Shown here: one piece after another, positions 1 to 9,764 of the stretch | Numbering within the stretch: the first letter of the stretch is position 1 | How the letters are laid out: every line of letters starts with the position of its first letter | Assembly (NCBI RefSeq): GCF_000166355.1 | Contig: NC_014652.1 | Location: 124,001-188,000, forward strand | DNA length: 64,000 nucleotides | From: Caldicellulosiruptor hydrothermalis 108 | GTDB lineage: Bacteria > Bacillota > Thermoanaerobacteria > Caldicellulosiruptorales > Caldicellulosiruptoraceae | Reading direction: 5' to 3' | The notes under the pieces: generated by a model | Databases searched by the model: none | What the model saw: only the letters and a program-made list of their open reading frames with translations | Told to the model about the DNA's origin: nothing | Position numbers and translations under genes: made by a program

Positions 1-147
1 GTCAGCGGTACAGTATGGCAGGATGCATTTACTCCAAACTTCAAGACAGAGGCAGAAACACTTTGCCAGATGCTTGTTGCAAAAGCCATTACACCCGAAA
101 AGTTCTTAGCAAAGATAGAAGAGCTTGCAAAGTTAGAGGTTAAGTAG
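1..147 (+). CDS. Sugar ABC transporter solute-binding protein, C-terminal end (partial)
   Basis: The reading frame is open from base 1 and ends at TAG 145-147, giving 48 residues. The tail is helical and charged (ending AKLEVK), as in family 1 extracellular sugar-binding proteins. Two MalF/MalG-type permease genes follow, so this is most likely the binding protein of that importer. The identity rests mainly on context, because the ligand-binding part lies outside the window. Confidence 0.6.
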   Translation, partial: VSGTVWQDAFTPNFKTEAETLCQMLVAKAITPEKFLAKIEELAKLEVK

Positions 148-163
148 TTTAAAAATTAAATCA

Positions 164-203
164 CCTGCTCCCAGGATATCAAAAAGAATGTCTTGGGAGC
201 AGG
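164..203 (+). terminator. Intercistronic hairpin between binding protein and permease
   Basis: CCTGCTCCCA (164-173) pairs perfectly with TGGGAGCAGG (194-203) across a 20-nt loop, followed by AATTTTATT. The U-tract is weak, so it more likely acts as an attenuator or as 3'-end protection of the binding-protein mRNA than as a full terminator. It starts 17 nt after the binding-protein stop. Confidence 0.7.
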
Positions 204-228
204 AATTTTATTCACAAGGAGTGACAGT

Positions 229-1116
229 ATGCACAAAGTTTTGTCAGACAAAAGGACCATTTTGTTGCTGGTTTTGCCGGGACTATTGATATATACATTT
301 GCAATTCTGTTTCCAATTATACTCAGTGTATATCTTGGAATGACAGACTGGTCAGGAATTGGTCGGCCAAATTTTATAGGACTTGAAAACTTCAAAAAGA
401 TAATTTTTACAGACACAACTTTTTGGAAGTCACTCAGAAATGCTATACTTCTTGCTCTGGCATATGTATTTGTTCAGCACCCGATAGCCCTTGCGTTTGC
501 CATATTCATTGATAAAGTTGGAGGAAGAGCTGAAAAAGTTTTCAGAACAATATTTTTCATACCCTGTGTGATACCAGTTGTTGTAACATCACGTATGTGG
601 GTAAGTTTGTATGACCCTCAATATGGGCTTATAAACAAGATACTTGACTTTTTACACTTGGGATTTTTGAAACAGCAGTGGTTGGGGGATACCAAAACAG
701 CTTTAATATCAGTCATTATAATCTGTATGTGGCAGGGTTTTGGCTGGGCACTTTTGATTTACTACGCGGGTCTAAAAGGCATACCAGAAGAACTTTATGA
801 GGCGGCAAGAATTGATGGTGCAACAGGTGTTAAGCTTTATACAAAGATTACTGTGCCACTGCTTCAGCCAGTTATCAAAGTTAATTTTACAATAGCCATT
901 ATATATGCTTTAAAACAAATGGAAACAGTTTATTTAACGACAAACGGTGGTCCCGGCGATGCAAGCCAGTTTTTGGCAAACTACCTGTATATCAGAGCAT
1001 TTAACTCATACCAGTATGGATACGCAAATGCAATTTCAGTGCTATTTGTTATAGCATGTTTGGCTGTCAATGTTCTTTTCCAGAAGATATTTAAATCAGA
1101 AAATTATGAGTTTTAA
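229..1116 (+). CDS. Sugar ABC transporter permease, MalF/UgpA type
   Basis: Inner-membrane subunit of a CUT1 sugar importer, 295 residues. It has about six hydrophobic segments and the EAA loop near the C-terminal third (ELYEAARIDGATGVKLYTKI), which docks the shared ATPase. ATG 229 is chosen because AAGGAG lies 7 nt upstream (216-221). An upstream TTG at 193 is in frame but sits in the intercistronic hairpin. The gene follows a binding-protein gene and is 21 nt from the second permease. No ATPase gene is present, as usual for Firmicute CUT1 operons that share an MsmK-like ATPase. The substrate is unknown; the neighbouring GH30 gene suggests a plant-derived beta-glycoside. Confidence 0.88.
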   Translation: MHKVLSDKRTILLLVLPGLLIYTFAILFPIILSVYLGMTDWSGIGRPNFIGLENFKKIIFTDTTFWKSLRNAILLALAYVFVQHPIALAFAIFIDKVGGRAEKVFRTIFFIPCVIPVVVTSRMWVSLYDPQYGLINKILDFLHLGFLKQQWLGDTKTALISVIIICMWQGFGWALLIYYAGLKGIPEELYEAARIDGATGVKLYTKITVPLLQPVIKVNFTIAIIYALKQMETVYLTTNGGPGDASQFLANYLYIRAFNSYQYGYANAISVLFVIACLAVNVLFQKIFKSENYEF

Positions 1117-1137
1117 CAAGACATGGGAGGTTTTGAC

Positions 1138-1980
1138 GTGGCAAGGGAAAGTAGTTTCAACAAAAAAAGCAGAGCTGTGCTTCTTGTTGTGCTGGGACTA
1201 TTCTCAATTGGACAGCTGTTTCCACTTGTTTGGCTGATTGACTTTTCGCTTTGTAAAAGTGGAGATGTATATGGCGCAAATATACTCAAAATTCCCAATC
1301 CCCCACAGTTTATAAATTATTATCTTGCATGGAGAGATGGAAAAATTCCGCAATATTTTATCAATAGTGTAATTGTAAATGTGACGTCTGTTCTGCTTGT
1401 TGTTCTGTTTTCGCTGATGATGGGGTATGCATTTGTAAGGATGGAGTGGAAGTGGAGCAATAAAGTTTTAACATATGTTTTGCTGGGACTCATGATACCA
1501 ATTCATGCAACACTTCTGCCAAACTTTGTTATTTTCAGACAGCTTAAGATGCTGGATTCATATTTTGCTCTGATAATTCCATACGTTGCATTTTCGCTGC
1601 CACAGGCAGTGTTCTTGATGACGGGGTTTATAGGAAGTATTCCACGAGCTTTAGAAGAGTCAGCAATTATAGATGGCTGCGGTATATTTAGAATACTGTT
1701 TCAGATTATTCTGCCTCTTTCAAAGCCTGCTATTGTAACCGTAACTGTCACTACATTTTTGAATACATGGAATGAATTTATTATGGCAGCAACATACCTG
1801 ACATCCGACAAGTTCAGAACCCTACCATTTTCAGTCTACAACTTTGCAGGTCAGTATGCATCTAACTATGCAGTTCAGTTTGCTGTAATGACAATAGTAG
1901 CTCTTCCATCACTGATAGTATATATTGCCCTGAACGAACAGGTTACAAAAGGGGTTACCCTGGGTGCTGTGAAGGGGTAA
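1138..1980 (+). CDS. Sugar ABC transporter permease, MalG/UgpE type
   Basis: Second membrane subunit of the CUT1 importer, 280 residues, with about six membrane segments. The EAA-type loop reads ALEESAIIDGCGIFRILFQI, and the protein ends GVTLGAVKG, typical of MalG-type permeases. GTG 1138 is preferred over ATG 1123 because GGGAGG (1125-1130) is spaced 7 nt from it and would lie inside the longer version. It pairs with the upstream permease. The GH30 gene follows after 151 nt and may be cotranscribed or have its own promoter. Confidence 0.87.
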   Translation: MARESSFNKKSRAVLLVVLGLFSIGQLFPLVWLIDFSLCKSGDVYGANILKIPNPPQFINYYLAWRDGKIPQYFINSVIVNVTSVLLVVLFSLMMGYAFVRMEWKWSNKVLTYVLLGLMIPIHATLLPNFVIFRQLKMLDSYFALIIPYVAFSLPQAVFLMTGFIGSIPRALEESAIIDGCGIFRILFQIILPLSKPAIVTVTVTTFLNTWNEFIMAATYLTSDKFRTLPFSVYNFAGQYASNYAVQFAVMTIVALPSLIVYIALNEQVTKGVTLGAVKG

Positions 1981-2131
1981 AAGTTAAGCACTTGGGGCTA
2001 TTTTTTTCAACAAAATTGAGACCTTTTCTAAAATTCAGTGTATTTACTCGAAAAAAGCTCTTGAAGTAGAATGAATATATATTCCAGCACTAACTCATTT
2101 AATTAGAAATCCAAAAGGAGGCAGATTAAAA

Positions 2132-3472
2132 ATGTTCAAGAAAATTGCATGTTACATAACTGCCCAGGATCAGGGTAATCCCCTGCGGCAAGTAGACAAT
2201 ACAAAAGAGTGTGACAAAATAGAAAAGGAGTCTGTTATAACAATTGAGCCATCCAGTACATTTCAAGAGGTAATAGGTTTTGGTGGAGCACTTACAGAGG
2301 CTGCCGCGGTAAATATACTGTCACTTTTGCCACACCAGCAAGAAGAGATTTTAAGAAGGTACTTTGATCCAAAAGAGGGGCTTGGCTACAAACTTTGTAG
2401 AATTCACATGAACAGCTGTGATTTTTGTGTTGACAGTTATAGCTGTGATGATGTTGAAGGTGATAGCGAGTTAAAGTACTTTAACATCGAAAGAGACAAA
2501 AAGATGGTAATTCCTCTTTTAAAAAGGATAAAGGAATATTGTCCAGACCTCAAAATCCTCGTTTCGCCATGGAGTCCGCCTGCATGGATGAAAACAAATG
2601 GTGATATGTGCCATGGTGGAAAGCTAAAAGATGAGTATAAAAAAACATGGGCAAGGTTTTTCTGCAAATTCATAAAAGCATATAAAGAAGAAGGGATTGA
2701 TATATGGGCTGTAACAGTTCAAAATGAGCCGATGGCAACTCAAGTGTGGGAGTCGTGCATATACACAGCTGAAGAAGAAAGAGATTTTGTGAAGGATTAC
2801 TTAGGACCAACTCTTGAAGAAGAAGGGCTTTCCCATATAAAAATACTTATATGGGACCACAACAAAGACATCATATATGACAGGGTAAAAACAATTTTGA
2901 GTGACAAAGAAGCTGCTAAGTATGTGTGGGGAGTTGCATTCCACTGGTATGGAGGAGACCATTTTGACCAGCTCAAAAAAATAAAAGAAGAATTTCCTGA
3001 TGTCAATTTGGTGTTTACCGAAGGTTGTCAGGAAGGTGGAGTAAAGCTTGGTTCCTGGGAGCTTGGAGAAAGGTATGCTCATGAGATAATTGGTGATTTT
3101 AACAGTTACACAATTGGATTTATGGATTGGAATATTGTTCTTGACACAATGGGTGGACCTAATCATGTAGGGAACTTTTGCGACGCTCCAATAATAGTTG
3201 ATAAAGACCAGAAAAAGATTTACTATCAAAATGCATATTATTATATAGGGCATTTTTCTAAATTCATAAGGCCGGGAGCTAAAGTAGTCAAAAGTAGCTG
3301 CAGTGATGCAAGACTTGAAGTTTTGGCAGCGAAGGACCAGGACGATACTTTAGCAGTGGTTGTCTTTAATAAAAACCCAGAGGAAATAGAGTTTAGTATG
3401 GTTATTGGAGAGAAAATATTCTGTGGAAAGTCTCCAGCAAGGTCTATATTGACCATTGTTCTGGAAAAGTAA
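2132..3472 (+). CDS. Glycoside hydrolase family 30, cytoplasmic (glucosylceramidase-like)
   Basis: Retaining clan GH-A beta-glycosidase, 446 residues. The GH30 fingerprints are in order: FGGALTEAAA near residue 50, WSPPAWMKTNG near 147, the acid/base Glu199 in VQNEP and the nucleophile Glu297 in VFTEG. A short beta-domain follows the barrel. There is no signal peptide, so the enzyme works inside the cell on imported oligosaccharides. GGAGG lies just upstream of ATG 2132. Bacterial members of this branch act as beta-glucosidases, beta-xylosidases or beta-fucosidases, and sequence alone does not decide. The upstream permeases probably supply the substrate. Confidence 0.88.
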   Translation: MFKKIACYITAQDQGNPLRQVDNTKECDKIEKESVITIEPSSTFQEVIGFGGALTEAAAVNILSLLPHQQEEILRRYFDPKEGLGYKLCRIHMNSCDFCVDSYSCDDVEGDSELKYFNIERDKKMVIPLLKRIKEYCPDLKILVSPWSPPAWMKTNGDMCHGGKLKDEYKKTWARFFCKFIKAYKEEGIDIWAVTVQNEPMATQVWESCIYTAEEERDFVKDYLGPTLEEEGLSHIKILIWDHNKDIIYDRVKTILSDKEAAKYVWGVAFHWYGGDHFDQLKKIKEEFPDVNLVFTEGCQEGGVKLGSWELGERYAHEIIGDFNSYTIGFMDWNIVLDTMGGPNHVGNFCDAPIIVDKDQKKIYYQNAYYYIGHFSKFIRPGAKVVKSSCSDARLEVLAAKDQDDTLAVVVFNKNPEEIEFSMVIGEKIFCGKSPARSILTIVLEK

Positions 3473-3483
3473 AATATAAATAA

Positions 3484-3515
3484 AAAGGGTGGGCGAAAAA
3501 GCCCACCTTTAATTT
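3484..3515. terminator. Bidirectional terminator between convergent genes
   Basis: GGTGGGC (3488-3494), a GAAAAA loop and GCCCACC (3501-3507), flanked by A-rich and T-rich tracts. It can end both the GH30 transcript and the opposing AraC-regulator transcript. The stop codon of the latter overlaps its edge. Confidence 0.8.
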
Positions 3516-5878
3516 TGAGAGCTATAAAGAGTCCTGTACTTTGTTGGTGAAAGTCCCACCTTTTTCTTAAAGACATTTATAAAACTGTTAGGGTATATGT
3601 ATCCTACTTTTAAAGCAATTTCATTTACAGAATAGTTGGTTTGCGTGAGCAATAGCTTAGCTTTTTCTATTCTCAGGTGAGTAATATAATCGCTCAGGTT
3701 TTGACCAGTTTTTTCTTTAAACAATGATGATAAATACTGAGGAGTTATATTAAACTTTTCAGCAATCAAAGATAAAGACAGGTTTGGGTCACTATACATC
3801 TCATCTATGTATGTCTTTACTTTTTCAACAAGAGTAAAACGGAAAGATAACTGATTATTCTTTACAAATTCTGCAAGTCTTATAAAATTGTCTTGAATCT
3901 TAAAAAACAAATCATCAAGCGTGAGTGTATTTGTTTTTGTTATGATTTCATTTTCAATGATTTTAAACAGCTCTGAAGAAGATTTATAGTTAATAAGCCT
4001 GCAAGCATTTTCATAGAGAATATAAAGATTGACACATAAAAGCTTTGCTTGAATTATTGGAATGTTGTCAGACACAAATATTTTAGAGTGGATATTTTTA
4101 AAGATTTCTTCCAAAGATGCTTTGTTACCGTTTAAGATACACTCAAGAATTCTATTTTCCATTTCAGGAGTGATAAATGATAAAGTTTCATCCTTCAGCT
4201 GAGATAAGGCATCACTAAATTTATAGATTTTGACGTTACCTGATATAAACTTTAAACTCAAGGCCTTTTCTGCTTCTTCAAAGCAGGTATTGATGGCAGA
4301 AATTCCTTTTTTAATTGTGCTCACACCAATGGTAAGAAGAATTGCGAAGTTGCTTTGGATAAAGTTTTTGCCATATTCCAATCTACCCACGATAGAATCT
4401 ACCGTGTCGTTGTGGTCAACAATATTTAATATTATTCCCAACTTTTTTTCTCCTAAAATCACGTTGTAAACTTTGTTATTCTGGCTTGTTAGCACCTCGT
4501 TTAAGATATTGAAAATTATAAAACGGACAAAGCTATAATCTGTAATATCTTTTTGAAGCTCAAAGTTCTGACAATCATATATCTCAACAAGTATTACCAT
4601 AAATAAGTCTGAATCAAATTTTATCTGATATTTTTCAAACACTTCTTTTTCGGATATAGCTGAGGGGATATTGCCTACCAACAAATGTTCTAAAAACCAG
4701 TTTTGCAAGGTAGGCAGAAATTCATTTATTTGTTTTCTCAAAAACTCTTCTTCTGCTACTAGTAAACTTGCAAGTTCTTTTAATTTTATCATTTCGCTTT
4801 TATCTTCAATGTTTTCTATACCCTCTGAATATGGATAGGAAAATTTTTGTTTTTTAAACTTGGAAACCAGAATATTTTTGATTTCATCTACAGGTCTGTA
4901 ACTTTTTAAAGAAAGAAGCACAATTGTTGGTAGCCCTAAGATCAGTGAGAAGATAAAGTAAAGTAACAGATATATCTTCATATTATTTATAGGTTTAAAA
5001 AAAGACTGCGAAGATATTGCTATTATGTATTTCCACTGGTACATATCACTTTTGTAATACAAAATTATCTTATCTTTTTTAGTCTTCATCTCGGTTAGAG
5101 AATTTTCTGTGAAAGAGTTTTTAATAGTGTCTTTCAATAAAGAATCAATATTTTTGTCTGGAACATACTGGGTTAAAGTTGTATTGTCAGAGTTCAAAAC
5201 ATATATGTTACTGTTTTCATAAATAACATTGCTTTTGATAAAATCATTTAACTTTTCTTCATCTAACAGGATAAATAAAGTTGCCTTCTTGTCCTGAAAA
5301 GTCCAATAGGGCAGTGAATGCAAGAAAAGTATTGTGCTTCTTGGTTGACCTCTAATTAGAAAACTCATGGGCATAAAATACCTGTTATACGATTTGTTCA
5401 AAAGATTTAGCCAATCCAAATAATCTGTATCTATTGGTCGAACTATGTAATCGTAATATAACTTACTTGATTCGAAAAAATTGGGGGTTATAATGATATT
5501 TTCAAAAGGTATGTAAATTCCAATTTCTAAGATGAATGGAGAAGTATAATAAAGCATGAGCTGCTGGGTAAAGTTGCGGATATCAAGTATGATCTCATTT
5601 TTAGAGGCAAGGAGATTATGGTTTGAGATTAAAGTCAAATAAAATGGACTTGCATTTATGCTTTCCTCTATTAGCTCTAAAGGTCTTAAGGCTACATCAT
5701 TTATTTTTGAGGGGAGATTTGTCATGATTGTTTTGCTATATGATTTTAAGTTGTTTAAAGAAATGGAATATCCATTGTAATAAGCATATAACCCTGCTAC
5801 AAATGGAATGACAAACACCAAAAAATATGATAATAATAGCTTTACCAAAAAATCTCTATTTTTTAGAAATTTGAGCAT
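3509..5878 (-). CDS. Membrane-bound AraC-family regulator with extracytoplasmic sensor domain
   Basis: One-piece transmembrane transcription factor of 789 residues. A membrane segment lies at about residues 10-31, followed by a roughly 270-residue extracytoplasmic sensor, a second membrane segment near 303-327, a cytoplasmic linker with a degenerate GGDEF-like region, and a C-terminal AraC double helix-turn-helix in the last 100 residues (from VKTYIDEMYSDPNLSLSLIA). There is no kinase or receiver domain, so signal and DNA binding are in one chain. It is divergent from the LplA-type transport and beta-glucuronidase operon starting at 6134, its probable target. The second recognition region reads GYIYPNSF, where GYSDPNYF is more usual. 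Confidence 0.87.
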   Translation of the reverse strand: MLKFLKNRDFLVKLLLSYFLVFVIPFVAGLYAYYNGYSISLNNLKSYSKTIMTNLPSKINDVALRPLELIEESINASPFYLTLISNHNLLASKNEIILDIRNFTQQLMLYYTSPFILEIGIYIPFENIIITPNFFESSKLYYDYIVRPIDTDYLDWLNLLNKSYNRYFMPMSFLIRGQPRSTILFLHSLPYWTFQDKKATLFILLDEEKLNDFIKSNVIYENSNIYVLNSDNTTLTQYVPDKNIDSLLKDTIKNSFTENSLTEMKTKKDKIILYYKSDMYQWKYIIAISSQSFFKPINNMKIYLLLYFIFSLILGLPTIVLLSLKSYRPVDEIKNILVSKFKKQKFSYPYSEGIENIEDKSEMIKLKELASLLVAEEEFLRKQINEFLPTLQNWFLEHLLVGNIPSAISEKEVFEKYQIKFDSDLFMVILVEIYDCQNFELQKDITDYSFVRFIIFNILNEVLTSQNNKVYNVILGEKKLGIILNIVDHNDTVDSIVGRLEYGKNFIQSNFAILLTIGVSTIKKGISAINTCFEEAEKALSLKFISGNVKIYKFSDALSQLKDETLSFITPEMENRILECILNGNKASLEEIFKNIHSKIFVSDNIPIIQAKLLCVNLYILYENACRLINYKSSSELFKIIENEIITKTNTLTLDDLFFKIQDNFIRLAEFVKNNQLSFRFTLVEKVKTYIDEMYSDPNLSLSLIAEKFNITPQYLSSLFKEKTGQNLSDYITHLRIEKAKLLLTQTNYSVNEIALKVGYIYPNSFINVFKKKVGLSPTKYRTLYSSQN

Positions 5879-6062
5879 ATCTTTGTAAGCCTCCTGTCTT
5901 TATCGAGTGAAAAACTCACACAAATCCTATCAACTACTATTTTAACTTACTGTCAATTCAATTAGAAGGGGAGCTTAAAAAGTAATAAATCATATTAAAT
6001 TCTCTTAACTGGTGAAAGAGCCTTTTTCTTAATAATGTTTAACCAAACTTAAAAATATGAAA

Positions 6063-6092
6063 TTGACACGTTTTGAGGGACGGGTGTATGCT
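6063..6092 (+). promoter_or_regulatory. Candidate sigma-A promoter of the LplA-type operon
   Basis: TTGACA (6063-6068), an 18-nt spacer and TATGCT (6087-6092), about 40 nt before the start codon at 6134. It lies in the 255-bp intergenic region with the divergent AraC regulator. I found no clear operator repeats there. Confidence 0.5.
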
Positions 6093-6133
6093 AAAAGCCG
6101 AAACACAAAATAAAAACAGGAGGGTTTGAAGCC

Positions 6134-7714
6134 ATGTTTGCAAGAAGAATGAGTAAACTGATAATTTGGATGGTTGTAATAGCTTTTCTAAGTAGTATGT
6201 TTATCTTTTACAATGTAGCCTCAGCTCAGACAAGCAAACCGGTTCTTACTATTTTTACATGGATGGATCCTAAGGCAGCTCCAGTTTTAAAAAACTACAG
6301 AGAAATGGCTGTTTACCAAACAATTATGAAAAAATTCAAGGTAGATTTGCAGTTTATTCACCCGGCAATGGGAAGCGAAAATGAGCAATTCAATATTATG
6401 ATAGCGTCACGGCAGCTACCTGACATTATTGATTGGCACTGGTTTGCATATCCAGGCGGTCCTCAAAAGGCTATCATGGACAATGTAATAATTAAACTCA
6501 ATCCTTACATGCAATATGCTCCTAATCTCAAAAAGTATTTTGACACGCATCCAGATGTCAAAAAAATGGCAACCACTGATGATGGAACAATTTATATGTT
6601 TCCTTTCATAAGAGAAGACAAAATAAACTGCACATTTTATGGTCCAATAATTCGCAAGGATTGGTTAGACAAACTGAAATTAAGCGTTCCTCAAACAATT
6701 GACGAATGGTATCAAATGCTTGTCACATTCAAAAAGAATGCAGAAAAGTTAAACAACAAAATGCCTGTTTATCCATTTTCGGCAGATTACTGGTCGGCAA
6801 ATCCGCGAGGAGTGTTTGACTACTGCAGCTTTTTGGTAGGTGCATGGGGGATAAAAACAGACTTTTACGTTGACAAAAATAGAGTAAAATTCGGTCCTCT
6901 GCAACCGGAATTCAAGCAGTTTATGGCTGTTTTGCAAAAGTGGTGGAAAGAAGGCTTGCTTGACCCTGACCTTCTGACAATGAACCGCCAGGCAATTCAA
7001 GCAAAGATAATGAACGATCAGATAGGAGCGTTTTTAGGACTTTTGGGTGGAAGCATGGGTAAATTCCTGCAAGCTAAAAAAGGAACAGACTTTGATTTAG
7101 TTGGTGCACCTTATCCAACACTCAAAAAAGGACAGGTTGCTGCACTTGGACAAAGAGATTTTCCTGTAAATGGTGATGGTATGGCTATCACCCCAAAATG
7201 TAAGAATATCCAGCTTGCAATAAAGATTTTGGACTGGGGTTACAGCAAAGAAGGTTATTTGGCATACAACTTTGGTGTTGAAGGCAGATCATATGTTATG
7301 AAGAATGGCCAACCTGTTTATACTGAAAGCATCCTTAACCATCCAAAACTTTCTGCTATGGAAGCAATTGCACAGTTTGGCAGAGTATCATGGAGCGGAC
7401 CATTTGTACAGTCAAAATATTATGTAAATCAGATGGTAGCTATGCTTCCACAGCAAAAGGATGCCCTGAAAGAATGGACAAAACCTGACAATTCAAAGCT
7501 GCTACCGCCTATAACATTTACACCGGATGAGGCAGCAAAAATTAGCAACATCATGAACACTGTAAACACCTATTACAATGAGATGTTTGTAAAGCTCATG
7601 ACAGGAAAATCAAACGATATGAACGGTTTTGTAAACACATTAAAGAGAATGAGGATTGATGAGGCACTCAAGATCTATCAGACAGCATATGAGAGGTTCA
7701 TGAAAAAGAAATAA
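6134..7714 (+). CDS. Extracellular solute-binding protein, LplA type
   Basis: Large sugar-oligomer-binding protein of 526 residues. The signal peptide (about residues 1-32) ends in the AXA-type site ASA-Q and has no lipobox cysteine. AGGAGG precedes the start ATG. The two downstream permeases are of the LplB/YtcP class, which pairs with long binding proteins like this one. The beta-glucuronidase gene in the same operon suggests an acidic, glucuronate-containing oligosaccharide, for instance a xylan fragment, as ligand (inference). It is a close paralogue of the orphan protein at 53088-54707; both contain the 18-residue string VFDYCSFLVGAWGIKTDF. Confidence 0.88.
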   Translation: MFARRMSKLIIWMVVIAFLSSMFIFYNVASAQTSKPVLTIFTWMDPKAAPVLKNYREMAVYQTIMKKFKVDLQFIHPAMGSENEQFNIMIASRQLPDIIDWHWFAYPGGPQKAIMDNVIIKLNPYMQYAPNLKKYFDTHPDVKKMATTDDGTIYMFPFIREDKINCTFYGPIIRKDWLDKLKLSVPQTIDEWYQMLVTFKKNAEKLNNKMPVYPFSADYWSANPRGVFDYCSFLVGAWGIKTDFYVDKNRVKFGPLQPEFKQFMAVLQKWWKEGLLDPDLLTMNRQAIQAKIMNDQIGAFLGLLGGSMGKFLQAKKGTDFDLVGAPYPTLKKGQVAALGQRDFPVNGDGMAITPKCKNIQLAIKILDWGYSKEGYLAYNFGVEGRSYVMKNGQPVYTESILNHPKLSAMEAIAQFGRVSWSGPFVQSKYYVNQMVAMLPQQKDALKEWTKPDNSKLLPPITFTPDEAAKISNIMNTVNTYYNEMFVKLMTGKSNDMNGFVNTLKRMRIDEALKIYQTAYERFMKKK

Positions 7715-7744
7715 AAAGGGAAGTTGAAAAAACATTTATAACTG

Positions 7745-7786
7745 ATGTTTCCCCTGGGGGTTTAAAGAAGAGCCTCCGGGGGACAT
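7745..7786 (+). terminator. Intercistronic hairpin after the LplA-type gene
   Basis: The arms ATGTTTCCCCTGGGG (7745-7759) and CCTCCGGGGGACAT (7773-7786) pair with one bulge, one mismatch and wobble pairs. No proper U-tract follows directly. It is likely an attenuator or 3'-end stabiliser that keeps the binding protein more abundant than the permeases. Confidence 0.55.
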
Positions 7787-7862
7787 AAATATGTCTTAAT
7801 TTTTGCATTTTTGTTGATTTTTTGGACGAATTGAATAAGAGCAAAAGGAGGCAAACAATTTA

Positions 7863-8810
7863 ATGGCCCGACAGACAAATTCAAAAAAACAGGGACAGTC
7901 AGAATTGTTACGTGACTTAAAGCGTAATAAAAATCTTTATCTAATGCTTTTGCCAATAGTTGCTTACTATTTTATATTCCACTACATACCCATGTATGGT
8001 GTACAGATAGCATTTAAAGATTTTACTCCGGCAAAGGGTATTTTAGGCAGTCCATGGGTTGGATTGGAAAAGTTCAGGGAGTTTTTTGTATACGATAGTT
8101 ATTATGTTTGGCGAATCATAAGAAATACAATTCTATTAAATGTTTACGATATAATTTTTGGATTTCCTGCACCAATAATTTTTGCTTTGCTTTTAAACGA
8201 GGTAAAAAACAGTCTATACAAAAGAACACTGCAAACAATAAGTTATATGCCGCACTTTATTTCAACCGTTGTTATTGTTGGTATAATCCTTGACTTCTTC
8301 TCTCGCGATGGTCTTATAAATCAAATATTAAAATCATTAGGTATTTTAAGCGAACCCATTTCATTCATGACTGAACCTGGATGGTTCAGACCTATCTATG
8401 TTGGTTCTGGTATTTGGCAACAGCTTGGGTGGAATTCCATAATATATCTTGCGGCAATATCAAATATTGATCCTCAACTTTATGAAGCAGCCCTGATTGA
8501 CGGTGCTGGACGCTTTAAGCAGGCAATATATGTAACATTGCCAGGGATATTGCCTACAATAGTGATACTCTTCATTTTAAGGATGGGAAGTATAATGAAT
8601 GTTGGATTTGAAAAGGTATATTTAATGTACAACCCGCTAACATATGAAACGGCAGATGTAATTTCGACATATGTTTATCGAAAAGGACTTTTGGAGATGG
8701 ACTATAGCTATGGTGCAGCTGTTGGACTTTTCAACTCACTGATAAATTTCATGTTTGTGGTAATGGCAAATCAGCTGAGCAAAAAATTTACTGAAACCTC
8801 TCTGTGGTAA
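7863..8810 (+). CDS. Oligosaccharide ABC transporter permease, LplB type
   Basis: Membrane subunit of 315 residues. The N-terminal region after a charged stretch reads LYLMLLPIVAYYFIFHYIPMYG, split here as LYLMLLPIVAYY and FIFHYIPMYG, typical of LplB. It has about six membrane segments and an EAA loop (QLYEAALIDGAGRFKQAIYV). AAAGGAGG precedes ATG 7863. It works with the next permease and the binding protein at 6134, and an unlinked ATPase must energise the system. Confidence 0.87.
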   Translation: MARQTNSKKQGQSELLRDLKRNKNLYLMLLPIVAYYFIFHYIPMYGVQIAFKDFTPAKGILGSPWVGLEKFREFFVYDSYYVWRIIRNTILLNVYDIIFGFPAPIIFALLLNEVKNSLYKRTLQTISYMPHFISTVVIVGIILDFFSRDGLINQILKSLGILSEPISFMTEPGWFRPIYVGSGIWQQLGWNSIIYLAAISNIDPQLYEAALIDGAGRFKQAIYVTLPGILPTIVILFILRMGSIMNVGFEKVYLMYNPLTYETADVISTYVYRKGLLEMDYSYGAAVGLFNSLINFMFVVMANQLSKKFTETSLW

Positions 8811-8824
8811 AGGTAAGGTGAGAT

Positions 8825-9712
8825 ATGGTGAAGATGAAGAAAGGTGTTGGCGAGATAATATTTGACATCTTCAACTATATATTTTTGGGACTGCTTTGTT
8901 TCACATTTTTATATCCCATGCTCTATGTATTATTTGCCTCATTTAGCAATCCGATAAAACTCATGGCATATAGAGGTCCTCTTTTGCGACCGCTTGACTT
9001 TTCTGTAGAGGCATACAAGCTTTTACTTAGCTACCCCATGATTTGGATAGGCTACAGAAACACAATCATCTACGTTGTGTTTGGAACTGCCATAAATATT
9101 CTTCTTACCACAATGGGCGGGTATGTTCTCTCAAGAAGGAACTTAAAACTAAAAAATCCTATCATGTTTTTCATAGCATTCACCATGTACTTTAGCGGTG
9201 GTATGATTCCAACTTACCTTCTTGTTCAGTCTCTTGGGATGATAGACACAATCTGGGCGATGATAATCCCAGGTGCTATCTCAACAACAAACCTGATTAT
9301 AATGAGAACCGGGTTTCATTCTGTGCCAGACAGTTTGGAAGAGTCTGCAAGGATAGATGGAGCTGGGGACTGGACAATACTTTTTAGAATCATGATACCA
9401 CTTGCAATGCCAATGATTGCCGTTATGATACTCTTTTATGCGGTAGGTCACTGGAACGCGTTTTTCAATGCGATTATATACCTGCGCTCAAGGGATTTGT
9501 ATCCACTTCAGCTTGTTTTAAGAGAAATACTTATTATGAACAGCACAGAGAACATGACAACAGGAATTTCTGATGCATCTGACCGGTTTGCTATAACAGA
9601 GCTTATAAAGTATGCGGCGATAATTGTTGCAACGGTACCAATACTTTGCATATATCCGTTTTTGCAAAAATACTTTGTCAAGGGTGTTATGATTGGAGCT
9701 ATAAAAGAATAG
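8825..9712 (+). CDS. Oligosaccharide ABC transporter permease, LplC/YtcP type
   Basis: Second permease of the LplABC-like importer, 295 residues, with about six membrane segments. The EAA loop reads SLEESARIDGAGDWTILFRI, and the C-terminus FVKGVMIGAIKE is the usual ending of this class. AAGGTGAG lies just upstream of ATG 8825; an ATG three codons on is a possible alternative. It is 14 nt from the first permease and 52 nt from the beta-glucuronidase gene, so one operon is likely. Confidence 0.87.
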   Translation: MVKMKKGVGEIIFDIFNYIFLGLLCFTFLYPMLYVLFASFSNPIKLMAYRGPLLRPLDFSVEAYKLLLSYPMIWIGYRNTIIYVVFGTAINILLTTMGGYVLSRRNLKLKNPIMFFIAFTMYFSGGMIPTYLLVQSLGMIDTIWAMIIPGAISTTNLIIMRTGFHSVPDSLEESARIDGAGDWTILFRIMIPLAMPMIAVMILFYAVGHWNAFFNAIIYLRSRDLYPLQLVLREILIMNSTENMTTGISDASDRFAITELIKYAAIIVATVPILCIYPFLQKYFVKGVMIGAIKE

Positions 9713-9764
9713 TGATATAATAAACATAAAGCCAAACAATCAAAAATAAAGGGGGAAAAAATAA

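Noticed and set aside
193-228. TTG 193 as start of the first permease
   Set aside because: It lies in the right arm of the intercistronic hairpin and lacks a ribosome-binding site; ATG 229 has AAGGAG at good spacing.
2043-2083. Promoter for the GH30 gene
   Set aside because: TTTACT with an 18-nt spacer and TAGAAT (2067-2072) is possible but too weak to list as a feature.
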